Shown here: one piece after another, positions 15,252 to 21,961 of the stretch
How positions within the stretch are numbered: position 1 is the stretch's first letter
Layout: the number at the start of each line of letters is the position of its first letter
Virus record (IMG/VR): IMGVR_UViG_3300033149_002609
Location: 1-23,204 of that record
Reading direction: 5' to 3' (one strand)
Length of the DNA: 23,204 nucleotides
Origin: a virus
Made by a program: the position numbers and the translations under genes
Notes under the pieces: model-generated
Told to the model about the DNA's origin: nothing
Seen by the model: only the letters and a program-made list of their open reading frames with translations
Databases searched by the model: none

Positions 15252-17320
15252 GTCATGCTGCAGAAAAGTCTGTAATAGGGCGCATACCTTTTGCTGTCAT
15301 TAAATTATCTTTAGATTATTGTACCCGCACATATGGTCGGGATGAATGTACTGTAGGGAGGGAAGCATCTGGAACTGCTCAAGCCGGTGGGATTAATACT
15401 ATCACGGTATCCGCTAGTGACTCTTTCGGTGATGACACCCTAATCGGTTACGTTGTTTATATTTCCGGTGGTGCGGGGGTTGGGCAAGAGGGCCGAGTTA
15501 CGACCAATGACAATACCACCAAAATAGTTACAGTTGCGGATAATTGGTCTACGCAACCAGATAACACCAGTACTTACGTACTCATTAATAGAACTACGGC
15601 TTGTCATAATACGCGGTCCAATTGCCAAGATGTATCCAATTATGATGGGAGCCCTACTGAAAATGAAATATGGATAACTAGCATCACAGCTGACTTCCCG
15701 GCTGATATTTGGGATGAAGCTAACCTCGGCATCGCTGTACCCACATTGAAAAAAATTTCTGCCACACCCCCTAAGATCGATATTGCGGGGGGGCTTGGTC
15801 AACGTGCCTCCATTTCCGTTAATTGCGTTGACTTCCCTCATCACGATCGCGGTGTTGATAAGTATGCTTTAAATCGCTTATATGATGCCTATGATAGAGG
15901 TACATTTTGGGGTAAATTCATAACTAGAAATACTTATTATCAAGGCCGCACATTAACTTATTATGACGGGTATTTAGTTGATGGTCTTTTTGATGTAACA
16001 AACTTTCATGCCAGAACGTACATAATAGAAAAAATTACCGGCCCCGACAGTGGTGGTGGGGTATTTATAATTGCTAAAGATATCTTAAAATTAGCGGATG
16101 ATGATAGGTCATTTGCCCCCGCGCCGTCTGTGGGCATTCTCGCAGCTGAATTATTATCCGGTGAAACGGGCTCTCTCATGCTACCCACCGGTGATGGTGC
16201 TGAATATGGCGACAGTGGTTATGTTAGGGTCAATTCAGAGATTATATATTTCGCTAGTCGGTCTGACGATGTATTAACTACGTTAACTAGGCAAACATGG
16301 GGAACCACTTTAGACAGTCACGAGGTTGGTGATTCGGTTCAATTATGCCTATCTTATGAAGATATTAATGTTGTAGATATAGTTGAAAATTTATATACCA
16401 CCTATACGGATATACCACCAGCTTATATACCATCTACTGATTGGGCCGTTGAGAAAAATACATTATTGTCTTCAAACAATTTAACTGCTATAATATCAGA
16501 ACCGACCGGTATTAATAAACTTGTTAAAGAGTTAGTTCAACAAAATTTAATGTACATATGGTGGGCGGATGAAGTACAGGAAATTAAATTAAAAGCTTAT
16601 GCGCCTGTCACATCTACTACCCCCATTAATGATAATGATAATATTTTAGCTAATTCTATAAAAGTTTGGCATGAACCGAAATTACGTGTTAGTCAATTTT
16701 GGATGTATTATGCTTTAAGAGATTATACTGATACAGACACCCGTAATTATAGAAATTTATACATACAGGTGGACTCTGACACGGAAAGTACAGATAAATA
16801 TGATGAAACCAGACGTCGGAAAATAGAATCAAGGTGGTTAAATTCTGTTGGTGCCGGTCTCGTTTTACAAATAGCTGGGCGCACTTTATCTATATTGTCA
16901 GAAACACCTAGGATGGCTAAATTTCGTTTAGATGCCAAAGATGAAGTTGAAACGGGAGACTTTATTACTTTAACTACAAGATTGATGCAGGATGCTAGTG
17001 GTCTCGAAGTTGATCTTGATATGTTAGTTATTGAAAAAAGACAGATTATATCAGGTACTACATATGAATATTTAGCCCAAGAATTTAATTTTACAGGTAA
17101 ATATGGTTATATCGGCCCTGATACACTCCCGGATTATTCGGGGGATACTGTTTTAAAACAAGATGGTGATGCCCTGTTAACCGAGATTGGTGATTTTATC
17201 TTACTGGAAGATGCCATAATTACTGATGGTGCCAGTGATGCACAAAAGAGTGCTTATGCTTGGATAGCCCCTGATAGTGGTTATTTTGCTAACGGTGATG
17301 AAGCCTATAAAATTTTGTAA
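15248..17320 (+). CDS. Tail tip / baseplate hub protein with split Cys4 (Fe-S type) motif
   Basis: This 690-residue protein starts with GTG in a GTGA overlap. Near the N-terminus it has C25-x8-C34 (DYCTRTYGRDEC) and C119-x6-C126 (ACHNTRSNCQD). Related phage tail-tip proteins, including lambda gpL and GTA gp13, carry four cysteines that bind an Fe-S cluster, and there the two halves lie close together. Here about 75 residues are inserted (about 42-113, GTAQAGGINTITV...WSTQPDNTSTYVL), a beta-rich module widely seen in phage structural proteins. The remaining part (about 140-620) looks like a long beta-rich hub, with 'SGYVRVNSEIIYF' and 'TLTRQTWGTTLDSHEVGD'. It should lie at the tail tip and contact the tape measure and fibres. 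The RBS is weak, so coupling to the upstream gene is likely. Confidence 0.75.
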   Translation: MSHAAEKSVIGRIPFAVIKLSLDYCTRTYGRDECTVGREASGTAQAGGINTITVSASDSFGDDTLIGYVVYISGGAGVGQEGRVTTNDNTTKIVTVADNWSTQPDNTSTYVLINRTTACHNTRSNCQDVSNYDGSPTENEIWITSITADFPADIWDEANLGIAVPTLKKISATPPKIDIAGGLGQRASISVNCVDFPHHDRGVDKYALNRLYDAYDRGTFWGKFITRNTYYQGRTLTYYDGYLVDGLFDVTNFHARTYIIEKITGPDSGGGVFIIAKDILKLADDDRSFAPAPSVGILAAELLSGETGSLMLPTGDGAEYGDSGYVRVNSEIIYFASRSDDVLTTLTRQTWGTTLDSHEVGDSVQLCLSYEDINVVDIVENLYTTYTDIPPAYIPSTDWAVEKNTLLSSNNLTAIISEPTGINKLVKELVQQNLMYIWWADEVQEIKLKAYAPVTSTTPINDNDNILANSIKVWHEPKLRVSQFWMYYALRDYTDTDTRNYRNLYIQVDSDTESTDKYDETRRRKIESRWLNSVGAGLVLQIAGRTLSILSETPRMAKFRLDAKDEVETGDFITLTTRLMQDASGLEVDLDMLVIEKRQIISGTTYEYLAQEFNFTGKYGYIGPDTLPDYSGDTVLKQDGDALLTEIGDFILLEDAIITDGASDAQKSAYAWIAPDSGYFANGDEAYKIL

Positions 17321-17329
17321 GGAAAGAAC

Positions 17330-18292
17330 ATGACTGACTTTAATGCTATTCCAGACTCCGATATCGACCCAGAGAGTCCCATTGTTACAACTTTAATGAC
17401 GTGGCTGCGTGATAACCATATAGCCACCGCAGAAGCTGCGGATGGGGCACCTAATATATGGCATAGATTTAATCCGTGGTTAATGAATTTTGGTGATCAG
17501 TCTGATGGTGCTATAACTCATTCCATAACTGCGAGCGTTCCGGGCGGCTTATATCAATGTACTACATTTACCATTGATGCCAGTGTGGTAGCTACATTTG
17601 ATGCCCCTGTAATCATCAGGGCTTCCACTTCTATTATCATTAATGGTAACATTAATTGCCGAGGTGCCGATAAAAGTTACGAATTGAGTGGCGGCGGGGC
17701 TATCGGCGGTGGCGGTGGCGGCGGTGGCGGCGGTGGCGGTAGTTTTTATAGTGATGGTAATCCGGGCCTCCCCGGACAATTTGGGGTATATGATGCTGTG
17801 GGTGGCATCTCAGGTACCCCCGGATTTTATGGTAGCGGTGGCGACGGTGGTAGTGGTGGCGGTGGTGCCACTAATGCTACCACTAGGGGTAAAATATCAG
17901 CTTTAGAAACCCTCCCGGCGGTCCTCTCAGGTGGTGCCGGTGGTGCCGGTGGTTATGGTGGCAGTAATACTGATACCAGTGGTGGTGCCGGTGGTGCCGG
18001 TGGTGCGGGTGGCGGGCCTATCATTCTCATTGCCCCTAGCATTATTATTGATGCCGGGGCTGTGCTTAATGTTAGCGGGGCTAATGGTAGTAGCGGTGGT
18101 GCCGGTGCCTCTGGTGGTGGTGCGGGCGGTGGGGGTGGAGGTGGTGCTATTATTAAGGTCGGTAGGGCGATAACGGATAATGGTACTAATACAGTTACCG
18201 CTGGTGCTGGTAGTGCTAGTGCCTCCGGTGGTGGTAGCAGCGGCGCAGGCGCTGCTGGGTGGGCATTAAATCTGTTGATTGTTGACGCATAA
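17330..18292 (+). CDS. Glycine-rich putative tail adhesin
   Basis: This 320-residue protein has a folded-looking N-terminal 115 residues (PESPIVTTLMTWLRDNHIATAE..., then strand-rich SIIINGNINCRGA). From about 120 it contains long glycine-rich runs (a run of 12 Gly at about 127-138, several GGAGGAGG segments) broken by short hydrophobic strands such as PIILIAPSIIIDAG and AIIKVGRAI, ending WALNLLIVDA. This organisation resembles polyglycine-II sandwich adhesins such as gp38 of T2/S16-type phages, which bind host receptors at fibre tips. The similarity is architectural, not sequence-level. RBS AAGGAAAG precedes the ATG. It follows the hub and precedes fibre-anchor proteins, which fits a receptor-binding role. 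Confidence 0.6.
   Translation: MTDFNAIPDSDIDPESPIVTTLMTWLRDNHIATAEAADGAPNIWHRFNPWLMNFGDQSDGAITHSITASVPGGLYQCTTFTIDASVVATFDAPVIIRASTSIIINGNINCRGADKSYELSGGGAIGGGGGGGGGGGGSFYSDGNPGLPGQFGVYDAVGGISGTPGFYGSGGDGGSGGGGATNATTRGKISALETLPAVLSGGAGGAGGYGGSNTDTSGGAGGAGGAGGGPIILIAPSIIIDAGAVLNVSGANGSSGGAGASGGGAGGGGGGGAIIKVGRAITDNGTNTVTAGAGSASASGGGSSGAGAAGWALNLLIVDA
17690..17740 (+). repeat. GGN-rich microsatellite coding for polyglycine
   Basis: A run of GGC/GGT codons with few interruptions encodes the 12-glycine tract and flanking GGG. Being triplet-based it can gain or lose codons without a frameshift, so length variation between relatives is expected. It is low-complexity DNA in a putative host-range gene. 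Confidence 0.75.
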
Positions 18293-18303
18293 GGAGTAGG
18301 GTA

Positions 18304-18639
18304 ATGGCTTCAACCAAAATATCAAATCTAACAGCAGTTGTTGCGGTGGCCCTAACTGATGCATTTATAGTTGTTCAGGAAGGCGTCTCAAAGAAAATGA
18401 CAATCGATCAAATCCGCACACTTGATGCTGTGACTATATCAGGTTTGGGTGATGAAGCCACATATCAATGGCAATTAGCAATCGTCACTGATGATGTGGA
18501 TGGTCCCGGTGTTGATAATCGGTCTATTGTTTATAGTGATGGTGTAGACTGGCGTCGAATGTCAGATGGGACTATCCTTGCCTTGAGACCACCCACGGCG
18601 GATGTGATTATTTCAACAACCGCACCGGCAGTGTTATGA
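18304..18639 (+). CDS. Tail fibre-anchor-like protein, paralogue a
   Basis: This 111-residue protein has a strong RBS (AAGGAG) before the ATG. The start 'STKISNLTAVVAVALTDAFI' leads to 'VVQEGVSKKMTIDQIR', a module often found at the N-terminus of phage tail fibres where it packs against the tail tip. It continues with 'YQWQLAIVTDDVDGPG' and 'YSDGVDWRRMSDG', shared with the next gene. The C-terminus 'VIISTTAPAVL' is one unit of the repeat seen 14 times in the first gene. I infer a small virion subunit with a repeat-derived tail. No enzymatic motif is seen. Its stop overlaps the next start (ATGA). Confidence 0.6.
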   Translation: MASTKISNLTAVVAVALTDAFIVVQEGVSKKMTIDQIRTLDAVTISGLGDEATYQWQLAIVTDDVDGPGVDNRSIVYSDGVDWRRMSDGTILALRPPTADVIISTTAPAVL

Positions 18640-19028
18640 CAGCTACTAAAATATCAAATTTACCAGCTGTTGCAACGCCTGAGTTTACCGATGAATTTGC
18701 TATTGTTGATATTTCAGCGGATGAGACTAAAAAGGCAACCCTGGGTATTGTTAGGGCAAAACCAACATACTCATGGGCGAATTTACCTGATGTAGGTACA
18801 TACCAATGGCAATTAATTATCGTGTCCGACAACGTCAACTCTCCTTTAGCTTATAGTGATGGTGCCGATTGGAGATATGTTAGTGACGGTAGTTTGGTTA
18901 GAATGGAAGATATACCATCGGGTAGTTTAGTAATCATCACTATGGCACCCTCAGCTATAGTCGATTTAACGATTGAAGTACCTATAACTAGTCTAGTATT
19001 AACTACAACAGCACCAACAGTAGTATAA
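18636..19028 (+). CDS. Tail fibre-anchor-like protein, paralogue b
   Basis: This 130-residue protein is a tandem paralogue of the gene at 18304: 'TATKISNLPAVATPEFTDEF', '...SADETKKATLGIVR', 'YQWQLIIVSDNVNSP', 'YSDGADWRYVSDGSLV'. The C-terminus holds about one and a half copies of the repeat (LVIITMAPSAIV, then VPITSLVLTTTAPTVV). It starts at an ATGA overlap. The shared repeat suggests that these proteins and the large repeat protein at the left edge use the same fold, perhaps to bind one another or a common partner. Function is unknown, and the virion role is inferred from context. Confidence 0.6.
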   Translation: MTATKISNLPAVATPEFTDEFAIVDISADETKKATLGIVRAKPTYSWANLPDVGTYQWQLIIVSDNVNSPLAYSDGADWRYVSDGSLVRMEDIPSGSLVIITMAPSAIVDLTIEVPITSLVLTTTAPTVV

Positions 19029-19040
19029 AGGAGCAATTAC

Positions 19041-19574
19041 ATGATTTTTATTAGTGCGGGGCATTATGAACGTAAACAGGGTGCTAGTTTCGGTAATTTC
19101 ACTGAATGGAAAGAAGCTACATCGTGGCAAAGTATAATTATGGGATTACTTGGGCCTGCAGCTATAGCTGTTCCGCCCATATCATTAAGAAGTAAAGTTA
19201 TATTTATCAATAACCATAAACCCGACAGCGGTGACATAGCAGTTGAAATTCACTTTAATAGTGCCGTTAACTCCCACGGTAATCATATCGGGGAAGGCAG
19301 TGAAACTTTATACTGTCCCGGTAGTTCTAAAGGTAAAATTATAGCTGAACACGTGCAAGGGTCGATGTGCCGTATTTGGCCACCCTCTAGGGGTGTTAAA
19401 GAGGGTTGGTACCAAATGAACCCAGATAAAGGCCCAGATTATTTCCTAAAGGCTACCCACTGTCCAGCGATTATCGTTGAACCGGAATTTGTGCATAATG
19501 AGGATATGATCGAAGAACGTAGGTATGTCGGATGTGCAGCACTGGCCGAGGCACTCCTTGACCTACAGACTTGA
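19041..19574 (+). CDS. Endolysin, N-acetylmuramoyl-L-alanine amidase (Amidase_3-like)
   Basis: This 177-residue protein has the motif order of Amidase_3: 'IFISAGHYE' (zinc His8), an acidic ligand candidate at E22 or E25, 'VEIHFNS' (zinc His71), and 'CPAIIVEPEFVHN' (catalytic Glu147). These enzymes cut the bond between MurNAc and L-Ala in peptidoglycan. There is no signal peptide and no separate cell-wall-binding domain, as usual for phages of Gram-negative hosts that depend on a holin. AAAGGAG precedes the ATG. It is followed by a strong hairpin and the membrane-protein part of the lysis cassette. Confidence 0.85.
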   Translation: MIFISAGHYERKQGASFGNFTEWKEATSWQSIIMGLLGPAAIAVPPISLRSKVIFINNHKPDSGDIAVEIHFNSAVNSHGNHIGEGSETLYCPGSSKGKIIAEHVQGSMCRIWPPSRGVKEGWYQMNPDKGPDYFLKATHCPAIIVEPEFVHNEDMIEERRYVGCAALAEALLDLQT

Positions 19575-19583
19575 TACATCTCC

Positions 19584-19611
19584 GTCGCACGGGGAGGTAT
19601 CCCCGTGCGAC
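19584..19611 (+). other. Perfect 11-bp stem-loop after endolysin gene
   Basis: GTCGCACGGGG (19584-19594) pairs perfectly with CCCCGTGCGAC (19601-19611) around a 6-base loop AGGTAT, starting 10 bases after the endolysin stop. The downstream bases (TTGAAGATAG) lack a U-tract, so it is not a standard intrinsic terminator. It may protect the 3' end or mark an mRNA processing point. Confidence 0.7.
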
Positions 19612-19676
19612 TTGAAGATAGATATAGGTACATATGTAGCTATTTTATAGGTCGATAAGAAGGAGGACGAGGGAAA

Positions 19677-19799
19677 ATGAGTATACCCATTACCAATTAT
19701 ATGATAATAAAGGGGGTGATCCTTGGAGTTACATTAATACCGGGACCAAGTATACTTGGGTGTATTAAACTTATTAAAGGAGATAATTATGAAATTTAG
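19677..19799 (+). CDS. Small single-TM protein of lysis cassette (40 aa)
   Basis: This short frame begins at ATG 19677, preceded by AGAAGGAGGACGAGGG, one of the strongest Shine-Dalgarno regions in the window. It encodes 40 residues with a hydrophobic centre (MIIKGVILGVTLIPGPSILG, 9-28) and a lysine-containing tail, and ends 11 bases inside the next gene. Position between endolysin and holin genes, RBS strength and hydrophobicity support a small membrane protein. It may modulate the holin. I do not recognise a family, and it could also be a leader peptide that couples translation of the gene at 19789. Confidence 0.5.
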   Translation: MSIPITNYMIIKGVILGVTLIPGPSILGCIKLIKGDNYEI

Positions 19800-19977
19800 T
19801 CAAAACTTATCCACCTTCATATCCAGTAAAAGTAATTGGACTGGGATGGCGGCGATAATCGGTTCCATCAGTACATTTATTGCTGGGACCATAGATACCG
19901 GCCTTATGTTACAAGGTGTATTTGGCGGGCTAGCATTAATTTTTGTTAAAGATGCTGTAGCTAAAGTCGGTAAATAG
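19789..19977 (+). CDS. Small two-TM membrane protein, holin-like
   Basis: This 62-residue protein starts at ATG 19789 after AAAGGAG; an upstream in-frame ATG at 19756 lies in the preceding small gene and lacks an RBS. Two hydrophobic segments, about 19-35 (TGMAAIIGSISTFIAGT) and 42-54 (QGVFGGLALIFVK), are joined by a short acidic turn (IDTG). The start is SKSNWTG and the end is DAVAKVGK. Similar small proteins are common in phage lysis cassettes, where they are thought to be holins or holin partners. Since a 3-TM holin follows, this one may act as accessory or antiholin. The role is inferred from size, topology and place. Confidence 0.65.
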   Translation: MKFSQNLSTFISSKSNWTGMAAIIGSISTFIAGTIDTGLMLQGVFGGLALIFVKDAVAKVGK

Positions 19978-19988
19978 TTGTATGACTT

Positions 19989-20030
19989 CACCACCCGGAA
20001 TATCTTCCCCGCGTCCGGGTGGTGCTTTTT
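19989..20030 (+). terminator. Intrinsic terminator-like hairpin just before holin RBS
   Basis: CACCACCCGG (19989-19998) pairs with CCGGGTGGTG (20015-20024) around a 16-base loop and is followed by CTTTTT (20025-20030). The T-tract runs directly into the AAAGGAG of the holin gene. It should end much of the late transcript after the small membrane gene and limit holin expression by partial read-through. Confidence 0.75.
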
Positions 20031-20045
20031 AAAGGAGATATCATT

Positions 20046-20600
20046 ATGTTTGATTTTTTAGGTGATGCATTGGGAGCCATTATTTCAGGCGGCACTACCG
20101 GATTACTTGGAGCCGGTATCAGTTTGTTCGGCGAGATTAAAAAACAGAAAATGATTTTTGATCATGATGAAAATATGGAAGGTTTAAAGCAAGATAGTAT
20201 GAGATTAGAGGCTGATCTCAAGATGGATTTAGCTAAAGTAGAGGGCGGCATAAAAATCGACCTTTCTGAAATGCAAGCCTTTACACAATCCCAATCCAAT
20301 GACAAAGCGACTTATTCTGATCCCAGTAAATTCGGGGCGATAGGTAGATTTTTTATGGGAATGGTTGATTTTTGTCGCGGTATGATCAGACCCAGTATGA
20401 CTGTTTATATGACGGTATTAACGACCCTTATGTACTGGCAACTGATTGAAATGGTTGGTGGACTAGAGGGTGTTATTAATAAAGACATGGCCCTCGGTAT
20501 GATTCAGCAAATTACCCTCGTTATCCTTTATATAACTAGCACTGTTATTTTATGGTGGTTTGGGACTCGTCAGAAGATAATTCAGAAACCATCTGTTTAA
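20046..20600 (+). CDS. Holin of 3 TMs, GTA-release type
   Basis: This 184-residue protein starts at ATG 20046 after AAAGGAGAT; a GTG at 20019 in the same frame lies inside the terminator hairpin and is unlikely. It has an N-terminal hydrophobic stretch (ALGAIISGGTTGLLGAGISLF), a charged helical middle (residues about 33-85), then 'FFMGMVDFCRGMIRPSMTVYM' with the conserved Arg-Pro and a C-terminal TM (ITLVILYITSTVILWWFG). This matches the GTA 3-TM holin family (PF11351-like). It would permeabilise the inner membrane so that the endolysin reaches the wall. It is the last plus-strand gene, and its 3' end overlaps the converging minus-strand gene by 56 bases. Confidence 0.8.
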   Translation: MFDFLGDALGAIISGGTTGLLGAGISLFGEIKKQKMIFDHDENMEGLKQDSMRLEADLKMDLAKVEGGIKIDLSEMQAFTQSQSNDKATYSDPSKFGAIGRFFMGMVDFCRGMIRPSMTVYMTVLTTLMYWQLIEMVGGLEGVINKDMALGMIQQITLVILYITSTVILWWFGTRQKIIQKPSV

Positions 20601-20823
20601 TATCTTTTAGAGTGTAATTAACTTTCATTATTTTATCAATGCCAGTGATAACCAGTACCAAATTTTTCTGATTATCTAATTCGGTACCTTTTCGCTGGCC
20701 TTTATAGTGATTCCCCCACATATCGGTAATTTCATAATACCACCAACCATCAACTTCATAAAATTTAATTAATTTACATTTCTCTTTTTTAGGGTGGGGG
20801 CCACCTGCTGCTACATTAATCAT
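20545..20823 (-). CDS. Hypothetical protein, 92 aa
   Basis: I do not recognise a family. The start is an ATGA overlap with the stop of the upstream nucleotidyltransferase-cupin gene, which supports that it is real and coupled. The first half is basic and aromatic (PKKEKCKLIKFYEVDGWWYYEI), with a pattern of short beta strands, possibly a small SH3-like barrel. The C-terminal half is helical and acidic (LKDIKQMVSELSSDESQTTIK). It has no TM segment. It overlaps the holin 3' end in convergent orientation by 56 bases. Confidence 0.6.
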   Translation of the reverse strand: MINVAAGGPHPKKEKCKLIKFYEVDGWWYYEITDMWGNHYKGQRKGTELDNQKNLVLVITGIDKIMKVNYTLKDIKQMVSELSSDESQTTIK

Positions 20824-21551
20824 TTAAGTACCCTTCCGTAATTGTCTTCCAATCGTTCTATATCTGTTTCAGATAATTTTTTTCCTAAAGCTATCTCTAT
20901 TACTACTGCTGGTGTATCTTTAAGATTGGTCAATCTATGTACGGATTCAGCATTAACCTTGATAGATTCACCGGCCCACACCTCATGTGTATTATTATCA
21001 ATTTCTGCCATAATAACACCACTTGCTATAACCCATATTTCACTTCGGTGGGAATGTTTCTGCAAACTTATGGATTGTTTCGGATTTATGGTTAAACTTT
21101 TAACCCAATAACCGTTAGCTTGCATAAACAATTGCCAATGACCCCACGGACGTTGTTGCGCGGTTAATTCACTACTCGATGCCCGTTTTACTTCACCGCC
21201 CAATCTAAATAATCTAATAATTCCCAGACTTGCACACAATTCTGATTCCGGTGTATTAGTCTCTATACGGTCACCACCATTACCGAATATATTTGGTCGG
21301 TATTCTTTTATTGCTTCACAAACTGTATCATCCTTATCATCTACCCCAACCACACTATCCACGTAATTGATCGATTCCAATATTTCCCTTCGGTCATCCC
21401 ATGGCATGAATGTGTAACCTTTTTTACGTATTAACCAATCATCACTATTTAGAGCAACTATTACTTTTCCATATACCGCTGCATCTTTTAACAAATCGAG
21501 ATGCCCAACATGGATTGGGTCGAAACCGCCACTAACCATAATAGTTTTCAT
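20820..21551 (-). CDS. Nucleotidyltransferase-cupin fusion (RfaE/TagD-like plus mannose-6-P isomerase type II cupin)
   Basis: This 243-residue two-domain protein has a cytidylyltransferase-like domain at residues 1-130: 'GGFDPIHVGHLDLLKDA' with the HxGH motif and 'VKRASSSEL' for the later signature. The domain joins a nucleotide to a sugar- or polyol-phosphate. Residues about 133-243 form a cupin: 'RPWGHWQLF', 'LQKHSHRSEIWVIASG', 'ESIKVNAESVHRLTN', 'VIEIALGKKLSETDIERLED', as in the C-terminal part of GDP-mannose pyrophosphorylase/phosphomannose isomerase. Metal-ligand-like His residues are kept (KHSHRSE, HRL). It probably makes or processes an activated sugar. The start and stop are both at ATGA overlaps. 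The substrate is unknown; a link to the glycosyltransferases on the other strand is an inference. Confidence 0.8.
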   Translation of the reverse strand: MKTIMVSGGFDPIHVGHLDLLKDAAVYGKVIVALNSDDWLIRKKGYTFMPWDDRREILESINYVDSVVGVDDKDDTVCEAIKEYRPNIFGNGGDRIETNTPESELCASLGIIRLFRLGGEVKRASSSELTAQQRPWGHWQLFMQANGYWVKSLTINPKQSISLQKHSHRSEIWVIASGVIMAEIDNNTHEVWAGESIKVNAESVHRLTNLKDTPAVVIEIALGKKLSETDIERLEDNYGRVLK

Positions 21552-21961
21552 TTTGATAGTACCCCCGCTAACTCTTTAAAATCGATTTTTCTAGACCACA
21601 TGTGATCGCACCGCATAACTAATTCACGTTTGGTTAATCGCCCAACCATTTGGGCCTTTTGCCAGTCAAACAGCATAAAATCATCTCTGCCAACCCGTAA
21701 AAATAACCAACAATGCTGATCATGCCTCCCCCTATGCCGTAACCATTTTCTTTGTTCAGACGTATAGTGATCTATCGTAACCACTGTATCCTTCATTTTC
21801 GGCCAATTATGGAGATATTTAAGTTCAACCCAACCGCCAACACCCCGCATACCATATGATACATCAGGTATACCAAGTGTCAGTTTATCCTCATGCCGTT
21901 GGGCATGCCAATAACCCTTCATACCTTTTCTTAAGTATGCCCAAAAAGTGCTCTCATCCAT
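21548..21961 (-). CDS. PD-(D/E)XK nuclease-like protein (VRR-NUC type)
   Basis: This 137-residue protein shows the PD-(D/E)XK core: a helix with Glu3, 'GIPDVSYGM' (D33) and 'GGWVELKYLH' (E46-x-K48), followed by a helix 'YTSEQRKWLRHRGRH' and a strand 'CWLFLRVG'. This order fits VRR-NUC and Holliday-junction-resolvase-like nucleases, which often occur in phages as small stand-alone proteins. A role in DNA recombination, repair or replication is likely. Its start overlaps the end of the HD gene by eight bases and its stop overlaps the next start. Confidence 0.7.
   Translation of the reverse strand: MDESTFWAYLRKGMKGYWHAQRHEDKLTLGIPDVSYGMRGVGGWVELKYLHNWPKMKDTVVTIDHYTSEQRKWLRHRGRHDQHCWLFLRVGRDDFMLFDWQKAQMVGRLTKRELVMRCDHMWSRKIDFKELAGVLSK

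Noticed and set aside
17688-18173. Extra plus-strand open frames in the glycine-rich gene
   Set aside because: They arise from GGN codon runs read in another frame (Val/Ala-rich shadows), without start signals.
19612-19650. Possible sigma70 promoter (TTGAAG ... TATTTT) before the small membrane genes
   Set aside because: Spacing between the boxes is too long and the region is AT-rich, so the match is not convincing.
20019-20021. GTG start for the 3-TM holin
   Set aside because: It lies inside the 3' arm of the terminator hairpin; ATG 20046 has a good RBS.
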